A stretch of 64,000 nt of DNA from Ascarosepion bandense (GCA_037127315.1 JBBBDQ010001122.1:4778501-4842500); one strand, 5' to 3'. Shown: positions 22,587 through 33,245, counted from the stretch's first letter. Translations and numbers: made by a program. The notes: a model not told the origin generated them from the letters alone.

Positions 22587-22870
22587 TTATGCGCCGTGTT
22601 CCTTCACAACCTGAGCAATCACAGTTCTCCACAATTTCCTTCCATTGTTGCATTTTAGAAAAGTTTGTATATCTCTTCTAATCTTTTCTGCCAACCAGTT
22701 ATACAAGCTCCTTAGTAGGTTATGCTTTCCTTTGTCCCTCTTGTTTTCAATCTGCCCTGTGAGTAGCAAATTTTCCAAGCCCTCTTTCTTCATTATGTAC
22801 CCTAGAAAATTAAACTGTTTCTAATGCTGAGTATAATGGTCCGTTTGTTTCTATTTTCTTTCAAACTGTG
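22587..22870 (-). pseudogene. LINE C-terminal fragment
   Basis: The minus strand gives KKEGLENLLLTGQIENKRDK, NWLAEKIRRDIQTF and LWRTVIAQVVKEHGA, ending at the same position of the ORF as the plus-strand copy beside it. The two therefore meet 3' end to 3' end. Confidence 0.7.
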
Positions 22871-23103
22871 TGTCGAATAGCAGAAGTGAATAAGGACTTT
22901 CCGTATTCTCGAAGAAAGAGGGTTAAACTTTATCTTGCGTTTAGGACTTTGATTCAAGAGTGAATACGCGTCCTTCTGAATGCGAGAAACTCGACTCCAG
23001 CATAATGCGGACGGTTAGTTAAATTCAGATGCCAGGACGATTGGTTTAATTCACATGCCCAGATGAACAAAAAGATGTGTGAACTTTAGTATCAATAAAT
23101 AAT

Positions 23104-23374
23104 CAGTCAGTTAAGTGCCATACGTGATACACGCTTGGGCGATCATGTCTCAAAAGAGACATGAGTGACTGGGCATATGATTATCCCGCAGTAGGTTGCC
23201 ATTGCTTTCTGCGGTAGATTGGGTTCTATAGCCTTGGCTGGCAACCAATCTGTTCTGCTATTTAAGCCATGGTTGGCGGGAGAAGAGAAGGAGACGGTTT
23301 TTATTATTATGTTATGGGGGATCATTTTATTAGATTAAGAAAACCAATCCCCCACTTTATGACTAGTAGAAGCT
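23104..23374 (-). mobile_element. SINE with alternative (third) head
   Basis: The 3' hairpin and body are the normal ones up to about 23,287. Instead of the tRNA-like head, the element then runs into a module containing AACCAATCCCCCACTTTATG and ACTAGTAGAAGC on the plus strand. The same junction and module occur at 47,820-47,930, so it is a subfamily and not a random truncation. Confidence 0.65.
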
Positions 23375-23379
23375 TTACT

Positions 23380-23704
23380 TATTTCTGCGGTAGACTGGTT
23401 GCCAGCTAAATCTATAGAACCCAATCTGTCCTATTATTTAACCCATAAGTGGAGGGAAGAAACGGATTAGTACCTTTCCCAAGGGTATTTGCGCGTAAGT
23501 GAATGCAATGAATTGAATTGGAATTCGAACTCGAACTCGGCTCACCGATTTGTCGTTCCGAGCCGATATACACTCTCTCCTAAACCCTAACTCTGCCATC
23601 CATTTGTTCAAGCCTATCAAATATGTCTCCAGCTGCTCTCCCCGTCTATCTTTTTCTCTATCCGTCCTGTGAGTGTAAGATTCCCACTGCACCACAACGC
23701 AAGC
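23380..23704 (-). mobile_element. SINE split by a LINE scrap
   Basis: Body and head are present, but the head is interrupted at 23,575-23,684. The halves rejoin as GATATACACT / CACTGCACCACAACGC. CACT flanks the insert on both sides. The 3' hairpin module is missing. Confidence 0.75.
23575..23684 (-). mobile_element. LINE fragment nested in a SINE head
   Basis: The minus strand reads NLTLTGRIEKKIDGESSWRHI, part of the common LINE C-terminus. It is 110 bp with a possible 4-bp CACT duplication. Confidence 0.6.
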
Positions 23705-23829
23705 CAGAAATGTCAGAGAGGAGAGAACAGAAGCAGAGATTGAATTAGACACAAATGAAAGAGGCAGATGCGAGACGTTGACAACGACAGAGGGAGCAAA
23801 ACAACAACAACTGACGAAATTGATTTCGT

Positions 23830-25180
23830 GTTTATCCATTTACTTTTAAAAACCCACAAAAAAACTCTGTCGTTTCTCCTATTTTTAGTCCATAATATCC
23901 TCACCATGATACTGTAGAGCCACATTTCTAATATCAACATTTTTTCTTCATCTGCTAGGAAACTTCCAGTATTTACTGTCATATAGTAAGACAGATTACA
24001 CAAGTTTTTAGCAATTTTTATTTTCAAATAATAAATTTCCTGTTAATACATTGCTTAGCTTTTCGAAGGCATTTTGGTAAATCTTTGATTTGTTCCCCGA
24101 AAGGCCTTTACCCCGTCAAATCTTTTCCAAACATCCTTAATTCCGTACAAATGTATATGCTGAACTCAAATCGATAATTGTTTATTGAAGAAACCTACCT
24201 TTTTTCATGTTATCGACCAGAAATAAAATCGGATTATATCTCCCCCCCCTACCACCGTTCTCATGTTTGATACACCGCTGAATGACTTGAGGCGTAGGAT
24301 ACTTATTTCGGCCTGTTTACTTCCTTTGAGCAATTAAACCACGATTTGTTATGTTTCAGAAGTCACTTTCCGCGTAGTTATTGCAAAAAGGAAGTAAAAA
24401 GGCCAAAAAATCGGCAAACTACGCGTGAAGTCATTCTGCAGTGAATAACATTTTTGAAGTGTGGTTACGGGGTGAGATAAACAGAGACAAGAAGTTCGAT
24501 ATTTTATGGTCGTTAACTTGACAAAAGGTAGGTTTCGTCAAAAAACAATTATCGATTTGAGTTCAGCATTTACACGGAAATAAGGATGTTTTTGAAAGAT
24601 TTAAAGGCCTTCGGGGAACAAATAAAAAATTTACCGGCATTTTTCTACCCTGCTTAGTCTTCGGTGTCGCATTTTCATTCTCTGTTATAACACTTCCGAG
24701 ATATTTAAATATTTGTACTTGCTTGGCCTCTCTAATGTGTAATTTACATATTGGGGTCTTCTTTCTGCTGACAACCATATATACTGCCATCTTACAATTG
24801 ATGTTTGGCCTTTTTCTTCTCGCTTCTCTTTACTACCTTCTAGAGTATTTTCTTTTATGTTTCTGCTATCAACACTGTGTCATCTGCATATCTAATGTTT
24901 TTAATATAGTGAAGGCCAGTAACGAATCCAGGTAGGACTTCTCATTCTCAAGGGATGGCTTCACTGTAAAGGCTGGATCAGTCCGGTGAGAAGACCCCTC
25001 CTTGTCTTACGGCAGTTACTATTTTTGTGTATTTACTATATTCAGCTTCTATCCGTATGCACGCGGTTTGATCCCTGTAGATGTTCTGGATTATTCTAAT
25101 ATCCTTCCCAAATAATTTGAAGCTTACGTAGCAGTTATAATAGTTCTTTTTAGCGTACCTTATCAAAAACCTTTTCACAA
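23830..25180 (-). pseudogene. LINE reverse transcriptase, split by a MITE
   Basis: From right to left on the minus strand: FLIRYAKKNYYNCYVSFKLF, then AVRQGGVFSPD, then IRYADDTVLIAE (motif C, 24,860-24,890), then MVVSRKKTPICKLHIREAKQ and KYLGSVITENENA. After the 24,076-24,635 insertion come YYMAVNTG-like and EEKMLILEMWLYSIM. The domains are in order, so this was one copy before the insertion. Frameshifts and missing ends make it inactive. Confidence 0.75.
24076..24635. mobile_element. hAT-like MITE (560 bp) inside a LINE
   Basis: Imperfect ~120-bp inverted repeats face each other: left GGTAAATCTTTGATTTGTTC and right, reversed, GGTAAATTTTTTATTTGTTC; both continue with CCGAA and AAACATCC. GGCATTTT occurs immediately outside both ends (24,068-24,075 and 24,636-24,643), an 8-bp duplication typical of hAT elements. 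The interior is non-coding. Confidence 0.65.
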
Positions 25181-25494
25181 ACTATAGAACATAGGCATAT
25201 ATGTTTTTTTTTGTATTTGTTCTGCTTTTTCTGATATCACTCTGAGCATAAAACTGCATACCTTGTTTCGGAATTTTTAACGAAGACTCACTGGTTTTGT
25301 CCTTTTCCGGTTTAAATCTCATAAAACAAAACAAAAAAAAAAAAACTTTGTTTGAAAATAAAATAAATATTTCTCAAAGACCGAACGGAGATATTCACGA
25401 GGGACCACCTACTAACGAGCGAGAAAAAAGGAACAAACAAAAAAAAAAAAAAAAAACTATGATGGCGGTCGAGCCGATAATTATCAGAGCACTA

Positions 25495-25700
25495 GTAACG
25501 AATAAGTCCGGTGAGAAGACACGTCCTTGTCTTACGGGAATTTCTATTTTTTGTGTATTTACTATATTCAGTTTCTATCGTATGCAGGCGGTTTGCTCCC
25601 TGTAGAAGTTCTGGATTATTCTAATCTTTCCAAAATAAATCAAGATTTGCTAGCAATTCAAACAGTTCTTTGTGTTGTAACTTAAAGTTTTTACATAATC
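25495..25700 (-). pseudogene. LINE RT fragment
   Basis: Its sequence repeats 24,975-25,160 (GTCCGGTGAGAAGAC, CTTGTCTTACGG, TTTACTATATTCAG, GCGGTTTG.TCCCTGTAGA). It is a second copy of the same RT block, minus strand. Confidence 0.65.
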
Positions 25701-25739
25701 TATAAGACATCGGTAGACACATTTACACAATATACATCG

Positions 25740-25900
25740 TTCGAACAGTTGCCCTCATGTTTATTGTCCAATTCACAATGTTTCGGCCATAGTACGCTCT
25801 GGCCTTCCTCAGATTATATAAGTTGGAATTTTGAACCGAACCCTTTATTTAGTCTAAGTGGGTAGATTGTTCTGGTTCTACGTGTCATGAATTCTGAAAT
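25740..25900 (-). repeat. Dispersed repeat with hammerhead-like motif
   Basis: Minus strand at 25,812-25,791: CTGAGGA, AGGCC..GGCC, GAAA. Relatives at 33,544 and 58,128 share the motif, and 34,120-34,260 shares the flank (CCCTT.ATTTAGTCTA, GGTAGATTGTTCT-like). The extra A before helix II is not canonical, so activity is doubtful. Confidence 0.4.
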
Positions 25901-26049
25901 TCCTAATGAATATCGCAATAAAGATGAGGACAACAGCCCGAACGATGTAAATAGAATGAATATATACAATTCCTCATCTCAGAAACTCTCCCCCTCTCTC
26001 TCATATGAGCATAAATATTGAATTATTTGTTCCTGCGTTATTTCAGAGT

Positions 26050-26175
26050 TACTGAATTTATATTTTACGAGTGCGCCTGTACCGTAAAAGATGACGGCAA
26101 ACTATTTATACTGATACGCCAACTAAAATGACAGCAATATATATATATATTGATGGACCTACTATTGAGTATCTT
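26050..26175 (+). repeat. Dispersed repeat, TACTATTGAGTATCTTAC family
   Basis: Shares GATG.ACCTACTATTGAGTAT and a GACGGCAAACTATTTA-like block with 38,930-39,068 and 39,862-39,985. Short TA tracts lie within it. Confidence 0.55.
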
Positions 26176-26180
26176 ACATT

Positions 26181-26489
26181 CAGTCAGTTAAGTGCCATAC
26201 GTGATACACGCTTGGGCGATCATGTCTCGAAAGAGACATGACTGACTGGGAGAGAAGATTATCCCGCAGAAGGTTGCCATTGCTTTCTGCGGTAGACTGA
26301 TCGCCGACCAAGGGTCTAGAACCTAATCTGTCCTGTTATTTAACCCATAACTGGAGGGAAGAGGCGGTTTAATACCTTTCCCAAGGGTATTTGCGCGTAA
26401 GTTAATGCAATGAATTCAACTAGAATTCGAACTCGGCTCCCCGATTTCTCGTTCCAAACCGATATCCACTGCACCATAACACACATCCT
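26181..26489 (-). mobile_element. tRNA-headed SINE, full length
   Basis: Intact 3' hairpin CATGTCTCGAAAGAGACATG, body and head (GATATCCACTGCACC). Confidence 0.9.
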
Positions 26490-26537
26490 GGATGCAGGTT
26501 AGGCAAATGATTTAGCGCACCTCTTCAATCAAATAAG

Positions 26538-26786
26538 TCAGTCAGTTAACTGTCATACGTGATAGACGTTTAGGCGATCATGTCTTGAAAGAGACATTAC
26601 TGTCTGGGCAGAAGATTTTCCTGCATTAGGTTGCCATTACTTTCTGCGGTAGACCGGTTGCTAAGCAAGGCAATCTGTTCAGTTATTTGATCAATAGCTG
26701 GAGGCAAGAGACAGATTAATACTTTCCCCAAGGGTATTTGCGTGTAAATGAATGCAACTATTTCAATTGGAATTCGAACTCGGCTC
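26538..26786 (-). mobile_element. SINE, half of a head-to-head pair
   Basis: 3' hairpin to box B, truncated within the head at CGGCTC, where an opposite copy begins a few bases later. Confidence 0.8.
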
Positions 26787-26789
26787 GGG

Positions 26790-26868
26790 GCGAGTTCGAA
26801 TTCCAGTTGAATTCGTTGCATTCACTTACACGCAAATACCCTTGTGATAGGTATTAATCCGTTTCTTC
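26790..26868 (+). mobile_element. SINE fragment, other half of the pair
   Basis: Starts CGAGTTCGAATTCCAGTTG and ends near GGTATTAATCC. With the left copy it forms a palindrome of roughly 40-bp arms around GCTCGGGGC. Confidence 0.75.
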
Positions 26869-26879
26869 TCGACAACTTC

Positions 26880-28370
26880 GTGTCTCTTGTTTATCTAAGT
26901 AACGTTTGACTCCTTTGTCCCCACTCGACCATCAACTGACTGAGACTAAGTTCAAATTTTCTTCAGACTTTTCTAAATTCAAATCTTGAATGCTTTTTCA
27001 TATATTACTATCGATTAGACATTTCAGATTACAATATTTGTTTTCTAAATTAAGAAATTACGTTTCATCAGCATATTTTGTTTTCGGCGAGGGATCAACT
27101 TAAATGAAATTACATTTAAAAGTGGATCCTAGTGAAATTTAAAAAAAAATTCGTTTGGTATTCGTATTCGTGGTTTGAAGTCTATGGGATACACATTTTT
27201 TTTCTATTAAAATAAGCAATAAGAAAATACATAAAACATTATAGAAATTTTGGATCAAAACGGCATTAGAATTTAAATTACAATTTTATATTTCTCAACC
27301 AATCAGCTAAAAACATAGAATAAGAACATTCTAGAAAAATAGGATCGGAAGTCAATTAACAAAAAATATTTAGGCCCCAAAACAAAATAGTAAAATACAA
27401 ATCTGATTGGTCAATAAATGTCTTCACACCTAAATGTTAGGAAGATTCATTGATCCACTATTATGGTATATAAATAACACACAGTTAGGAAGTAAGAAGT
27501 CAGTCACCAAGCTAGCCATTAAGTCAGAATGTAACCGATACTTTGTCCGGCCAAGTCATTCTTCCACATCAAAGTTCATGACCTAGCTACAGATGGCCGT
27601 GAAAGGAAAAACCCGACAAACTTTCTTTCATCAATGCGACATGCTGTCGCCACCCGAGATGAACTTAATGTAAGTAAGAACGACTTATTTACGGACTCCG
27701 TTAATATAAACTTACACACACCTTTAAACAAATTGAACTTCTTGCCAAACTTTATTTTCCAAAAGGCAATTTTTCACATCTTGTATTTTATTTGTTTCCA
27801 CATGCTAATTTTATTTTATACATATTAAATTGTTTGTTGTTTAATGTTCGTTGTGACTTATTCCATTTCCTTTGCGCGATTGTAAAACATTGTGTTGTAT
27901 TTGTGGGGGAACTAATCTCGAGAGCAATACCCGTAAAATACGGAAGCACATCAACTAAGCACTTGCCAAATCCCCTACAAGTCCTTAATCTATAGTAATA
28001 TGCAAATGAGTTTTGAAAACATAGTTATTTCTGGTTAGATTATATAAAAATATTTGCATATTTTGTCGTGAATCAAGCTTGGTTTTTCAGCTTCCATTGA
28101 TATTTTGCCTCCACCAAATATGCACATTAATACGTGCAGTGGTATTTCCCATCTCTCCTCAAAAGACCAGCGATTTCAGCAGTCAAGCCTACGGAAATCA
28201 GTGAGAAGTCAGCCGAAGTGAACAAGAATTTGTCACCAAATGAATACAAATATGTTATATAACTGTAAGGAAAAAAATGTATGGTAAAAGTCGAGAATCG
28301 GAACCATATTTCGCATGCGCCAAATGGCGAGTTGAAATTTATATATAATATCGTTTATTGTTTTCAGTAT
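26880..28370. other. Unassigned AT-rich sequence
   Basis: No supported gene. A TATA-like TATATAAATA at 27,467 followed by less AT-rich sequence could be part of an LTR, but no ends were found. Confidence 0.45.
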
Positions 28371-28375
28371 ATGAA

Positions 28376-28832
28376 ATGATTTGTTTGAACATTATTTTTG
28401 ATCGATACTCGTATTTAAGTAGATATTCTGTTTTTATAATCAAACAGTATTATATATTTATTTCTACTGGCCTGATTATTTACAATAATCATCATGTTAC
28501 GGAAATTAACGAAGATTACCGAAATTGGTTATAAACAGCCGACAATTTGAAATTATTTGTTTGAATATTATTTTTGATCGATACTCGTATTTAAGTAGAT
28601 ATTCTGTTTATAATCAAACAGTATTATATATTTATTTCTACTGGCCTGATTATTTACAATAATCATCATGTTACGGAAATTAACGAAGATTACCGAAATT
28701 GGTTATAAACAGCCGACAATTTGAAATTATTTGTTTGAATATTATTTTTGATCGATACTCGTATTTAAGTAGATATTCTGTTTTTATAATCAAACAGTAT
28801 TATATATTTATTTCTACTGGCCTGATTATTTA
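28376..28832 (+). repeat. Tandem repeat, 2.6 copies of ~175 bp
   Basis: GATCGATACTCGTATTTAAG recurs at about 28,400, 28,576 and 28,750, and TTACGGAAATTAACG recurs between. The first two units are almost identical, so the array is recent. The unit resembles an inverted-repeat element at 46,153-46,362. Confidence 0.9.
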
Positions 28833-28854
28833 CGCTAAATTTTTGTTACGAATA

Positions 28855-28905
28855 TGTGTGTCATTCGGCAGGATTCGAACCCGCACCCCCTATCCTAGGT
28901 TCGAA
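28855..28905 (-). other. tRNA T-arm-like sequence
   Basis: The minus strand has GCGGGTTCGAATCCTGC, a perfect T-stem and loop (one G-T pair). No D-arm, anticodon arm or acceptor pairing is found upstream, so it is a relic and not a tRNA gene. Confidence 0.35.
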
Positions 28906-28919
28906 TCCTAAAAAAAACT

Positions 28920-30590
28920 GAGGGTTCGCTTTAAAATAGGTTTCTCCACTTTTCGGTATAAATTTTCGATACCCAAGTTTAAAATAAAATTTTTAAAATG
29001 AAAAAAAGCATTCTTGGAGATTTCATTTAAAGCTTAATGATTAAATTTTTTTATTTCCATTAAGTAAAAACTTCTGGTGACTTTCAGATAGAAATTATGT
29101 AGATTTGAAAGTCACATTTAATTTCGATTTCTGAAATTTTCTTAATTTTAAGAAATGTGTGAACAAACAAAAATTCATAGATTTTAAAAATATTTCAAAA
29201 GATTTCTGACACTTTATTTTAGTAAAATTAGAAAATTGAAAGTTAAATTAAGCTGATTTAAAAAATATTACTTATAGCATAAAAAAGTATTATACAACAA
29301 ATTATTAACGATTGGTCGTGTTCATCTGATCGAAGGTTTGACGGATTCGTGACTGATTTGGTGATGACAGGTTGTACGCATGCCCAAAACCGACAATTTT
29401 CATAAATCTAAGTGAAGGGACAAAACTCTTAAATTACGTAACCTTTTTATAATAATGGCAATTTCAGTCTACCATACATGAAAATAAGGTAAAAATAAAA
29501 TAAATTTTAAAATTATTTTAAAAATAGGGAAGCGTAACTACGTTTATTAGTCTTTGCAAATTTGGACTCGTAAATTTTGTTTCCACTTATTATATCACAT
29601 CCAAGGAATCTCCCAATACAAAATCTTTCATGATTTGAAATTATTATAATTAAAATGTAAAATAATTAAAATGTAAAAAAAAAATGAAAAAAATCTTGTA
29701 AAATTCTTTATTCATCAGAAAAATTTTATTTCTTCAGACAATAATGTTCTTAATATTACTTATTTACAAAAATAATTAAAAGCTTTTCTAATTAAGTTAT
29801 GTCATAGTTTTATTGGATTCATTATTTTTCAATTCAGAGCAGATTTTCTGTTAAATAGTACAAATTTGAAAAAAAAGTAGGTGATTTACAATCTTTAATG
29901 ACTCTTACTTTTAACAAAAAATAATTTCAACAATTAAGGTTTTGTGCGAAATTTAATGAAATTAAGTAATGGGATAACAAATTTTTAAAAAAAATTTTTT
30001 ACAAATATTTTCTGAAAAAAATATTTAAAAATAATATTTAAAAATAATTTCATTCATTTGTGAATAAGTTCTGAAAATTTCATTAAAATCGGACAATTAT
30101 TTGATTTTTACAAGAATTTTCAAATTAATGTGTTTTCAACGGAAAAAAAAGCGCAAAAAAAAATCAATGTTAAACTTTGTAGAAGACGATGACGTAAACA
30201 AAACAAGCATTTTAACCAAAATTTCGAACGTGTTAGAAAGGATTAAAAAAATTTAAAAAATAATTAAAAAATTCTTTGATCTTTCCTCTTAATAATAACA
30301 TCAACATTTTGAAGATAAAACTTTATTTTCGTTGTTTGTAGTCTTTTTCATTACGCTATGCCGTTTTTCCCGTGAATGAGTGAAGGTACCTACTTTAAAG
30401 ACACTTTTTTCTACAGCTACTTTTTAGAACATATTCAAATACATCAATCAGAAGAACTGTTGGATACCAAGGTCATATTGCAGCAACAATCCACGCGAGT
30501 TATTTGTTCTGCAATTAACATGTTTTTATTTTCTTTTTAAAAAGTTTTTTTTTTTTTAATTCTAGTAAATTTTCTACTTTCATTTTTTCA
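28920..30590. other. Unassigned, very AT-rich
   Basis: Long A and T runs dominate. No ORF or recognised repeat. Confidence 0.6.
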
Positions 30591-30642
30591 CATGCGAATT
30601 ATGGCACTGATTCCAGATTTTTATCAAACGTATTCGTTAATA

Positions 30643-30951
30643 AGGATATGCGTTGTGGTGCAGTGGATATCGGCTCGGAACGAGAAATTGGGGTACCGAG
30701 TTCAAATTCCAGTTGAATTCTTTGCATTCACTTACGCGCAAATACCCTTGGGAAAGGTATTAATCCGGCTCTTCCTTCCAGTTATGAGTTAAATAACAGG
30801 ACAGATTGGGTTCTATAGCCTTGGCTGGCAACCAGTCTACCGCAGAAAGCAATAGCAACCTACTGCGTGAAAATCTTCTGCCCAGTCAGTCATGTCTCTT
30901 TCGAGACATGATCGCCCAAGCGTGTTTCACGTATGGCACTTAACTGACTGA
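30643..30951 (+). mobile_element. tRNA-headed SINE, full length
   Basis: Head GCGTTGTGGTGCAGTGGAT with box B GAGTTCAAATTCC, body GGGTTCTATAGCCTTGGCTG and terminal hairpin CATGTCTCTTTCGAGACATG, then TTAACTGACTGA. Confidence 0.9.
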
Positions 30952-31032
30952 TTCGTTAATATGATCGAGAATTCCGTGTATAAATGAACAGCCTGTCCTG
31001 TCTGTGAACACATCCGACACTCCATGTGCAAT

Positions 31033-31320
31033 CAGCCAGACAGTCTAGGTACCATACGTGATACACGCTTGGGTGATCATGTCTCTTTCGATTCGTGGCT
31101 GCCTAGACAGTGATTTAGCCGCAGTGGGTTGCCGTCTTTCTGCGATGGAATGTTTGCCAATCAAAGCTGTCCTGCTATTCAACCCATAACTGGGGAGAAG
31201 AGATGCATTCATACAAATCCCAAGAGTATCTGAGCGTAAGTGAATAAAATCAACCCGACTAACATTCGAACACATTCGATTTCACATTCCGAGACGGTAA
31301 CTATTAGACCACAACGTAAA
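31033..31320 (-). mobile_element. Diverged SINE subfamily
   Basis: Same layout, but the head reads GGTCTAATAGTTACCGTCTC and box B GTTCGAATGTTAG on the minus strand, clearly another tRNA-like source or subfamily. The terminal hairpin loop is inverted. Confidence 0.65.
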
Positions 31321-31369
31321 ATCCTCACTATTATAATAAAGACCGTTGTGTGTATTTCCCTCCTGTTAC

Positions 31370-31372
<3 letters not shown>

Positions 31373-31428
<56 letters not shown>

Positions 31429-31441
31429 GACAGACAGACAA
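31373..31441 (+). repeat. (GA)n and (CAGA)n microsatellite
   Basis: GAGAGA then CAGACAGACAGA repeats. Confidence 0.95.
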
Positions 31442-31770
31442 TAGTGAAGCAGCGTCGGCTCAGTTCATTCTCTTTACTCCCAGTTATGAAAGCTCTTGCC
31501 GCGAGTTTGCTCTTTATCAGTTACTTTTTCTTTTTTTTTTTTTGCAAGAATTATGTCGTCGAGTAGTGAAGTATATATATACTAGCAGTATAGTCCGGCG
31601 TTGCTCGGGTGTAATGAAAGCTTTAAAATCAATCCATGGTCCTGGAGCTCAGACTCAGCCTAAAGAATATTTCTGTGAAGTTTGGTCAGAATCAGATAAA
31701 AATTTTGAATTTGTATAAAGGACATACAGACAGATAAACAGACACACACAAGCATCTTGTCTTATATATA

Positions 31771-31779
<9 letters not shown>

Positions 31780-31804
<25 letters not shown>
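31780..31804. repeat. (TA)n microsatellite
   Basis: Left wall of the palindrome. Confidence 0.85.
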
Positions 31805-31811
<7 letters not shown>

Positions 31812-32020
31812 GTTTTGAATTTAAAAACGTACTTTTTTAAACAGTATTTGTTTATTTTTATAGTATTTTATATTTCAGACCGCCCTCGGTCCTTCATCAG
31901 AAACAAGTCTTGTTTCACTTGTTTCTGATGAAGGACCGAGGGCGGTCTGAAATATAAAATACTATAAAAATAAACAAATACTGTTTAAAAAAGTACGTTT
32001 TTAAATTCAAAACTTTTTAT
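31805..32020. mobile_element. Palindromic foldback element, 103-bp arms
   Basis: Arms 31,805-31,907 and 31,918-32,020 are essentially perfect reverse complements around the 10-bp loop TCTTGTTTCA. A (TA)n tract lies on the left and another shortly right (32,071-32,104). Near the centre each arm carries CTGATGA..GAAA. No ORF. Confidence 0.85.
31918..31975 (+). ncRNA. Hammerhead-like core in a palindrome arm
   Basis: CTGATGA (31,925-31,931), helix II AGGACC with GGTCT (one bulge), GAAA (31,949-31,952), then a weak helix III ATA/TAT. Helix I is only AAA/TTT. The mirror copy is on the minus strand at 31,900-31,873. Conserved bases are present but the outer helices are weak. Confidence 0.35.
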
Positions 32021-32065
32021 TAATATTCTTTCCTATACATATTAAGACAGTATACGTGGATGATC

Positions 32066-32070
<5 letters not shown>

Positions 32071-32104
<34 letters not shown>
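32071..32104. repeat. (TA)n microsatellite
   Basis: Right TA tract inside Helitron C. Confidence 0.9.
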
Positions 32105-32108
<4 letters not shown>

Positions 32109-32455
32109 CGATTTTCTGCACTATTGTAAGAACTGCAACCTTGAAACTTCTGAATATCGTTTTCTATGTCTTTGTCTATGAGTGTATCAAATTTTATTAA
32201 AATCGGACCACTCCTTCTATAACCCGATTTTTTCGATTATCGATTTTCGATATTTATCGGGGGTACCTCGATACAAAACCTAGCTAAGAACATTCGCAGA
32301 CATTCATTGTACAACTGTGTAAAGTTTCAAGAAAATCGGTTCAGCCGTTTTGGAGTCTATAGGTAACGGACACACACACAAAGACAAGGTTCCACTTATA
32401 AATAAGTTTAGATAAATCACTTCAACAAAACTATAACATTAAACACACATATCAC

Positions 32456-32500
32456 AGCGACGTGGTGTGATGGCTAGCAAGCTAGGCTCTCTAGAACCAT
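32456..32500 (+). mobile_element. Left part of a second tRNA-type SINE
   Basis: GTGGTGTGATGGCTAGCAAGC is a box-A head like that at 33,130. The rest of the element is at 33,020-33,105, across a LINE insertion. Confidence 0.55.
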
Positions 32501-32504
32501 TTTT

Positions 32505-32995
32505 AAAATAATCATATTGCCCCAAGTAAGGCATTTTGTTGCCACTGTTTTGCAGTGGGTTACATACAAAGAAAGTTATGAGAAAAAGTGACAGGTTATA
32601 GGGGATGTCAGGAAGTGGGTAAGAGAAGAATGAGAATACTGATAAGAGTGGAGTGGACGGAGAAAGGACCATGAGACAGAGAGGGTGCAGGTTAGTGATA
32701 TAGGAGATGACTATTTACTTTACATTTAAATTCTTGGAGATTGTACCTGTCGGGGAAGCAAGTAAACGGAAGTGAATTCCACAGGCGGAAAGTGCGAGAA
32801 AAGAAGCTAATGGAGTAGAATATGCGTTTACAAGTTATTGGTTTCACAGTAAAAGGGTGGGGCCTAGTTGCTAATCTTGTGGCTCGAGGAAATCCATGTA
32901 TAGGGGGCACTAGTGAGCTAAGTTCATCGGAGCAGAAGCCGTGAAAATATTTGTAGAAGAGATACGGGGAAGCCACATTGCGCTGGTGAGAAAGT
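32505..32995 (-). pseudogene. CR1/L2-like LINE 3' end
   Basis: Minus-strand frame: LFYKYFHGFCSDELSSLVP, then FSRTFRLWNSLPFTCFP, a C-terminal RT tail also found at 56,245-56,955. It ends in a non-coding tail resembling that copy (CCACTGTTTTGC.., GCCTTACTTGGGGCAATATG on minus). Confidence 0.7.
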
Positions 32996-33019
32996 GACTA
33001 TCACTTTCTCATCGACTAT

Positions 33020-33105
33020 TATTACGAAATTACAACTGAGTAGTGAGTTCGATTCTACCTGGGTTCCCCATACTTTCGGCATTGTGCCACATCTAAGCTA
33101 TGCTT
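33020..33105 (+). mobile_element. Right part of the split SINE
   Basis: AAATTACAACTGAGTAGTGA then GTTCGATTCTACCTGGG continues the head that stops at 32,500. Confidence 0.55.
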
Positions 33106-33117
33106 AGAAAATAAAAA

Positions 33118-33245
33118 AGGTACCTCAAAGTGGTGTAATAGTTAGCAAGCTTATCTCTATAAGTCAATTACAACTGAATCGTGAGTTCCATCCTCGCTGG
33201 GTGCCCTCATATTTCTGGCAGTGTACCACATCTAAAATTACCATA
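33118..33245 (+). mobile_element. Second tRNA-type SINE, head and body
   Basis: GTGGTGTAATAGTTAGCAAG (box A), GTGAGTTCCATCCTCG (box B), CAGTGTACCACATC. It is unrelated to the main SINE. Confidence 0.55.

Larger units (their letters stand above)
31582..32412 (-). mobile_element. Non-autonomous Helitron, copy C, interrupted
   Basis: Minus-strand TCTAAACTTATTTATAA start at 32,412 and CTAG end at 31,582 before T. The middle is disrupted by TA tracts and the 31,805-32,020 palindrome. Its left half (31,660-31,730) differs from the other copies. Confidence 0.8.

Noticed and set aside
23438..23839. 133-codon minus-strand ORF
   Set aside because: It crosses a SINE, a nested LINE scrap and unrelated sequence. 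No coherent protein.
28855..28905. tRNA gene
   Set aside because: Only the T-arm is formed; no D-arm, anticodon arm or acceptor stem.
31240..31718. Two overlapping ORFs of 108 and 122 codons
   Set aside because: Their length comes from the (GA)n/(CAGA)n microsatellite and the end of a Helitron.
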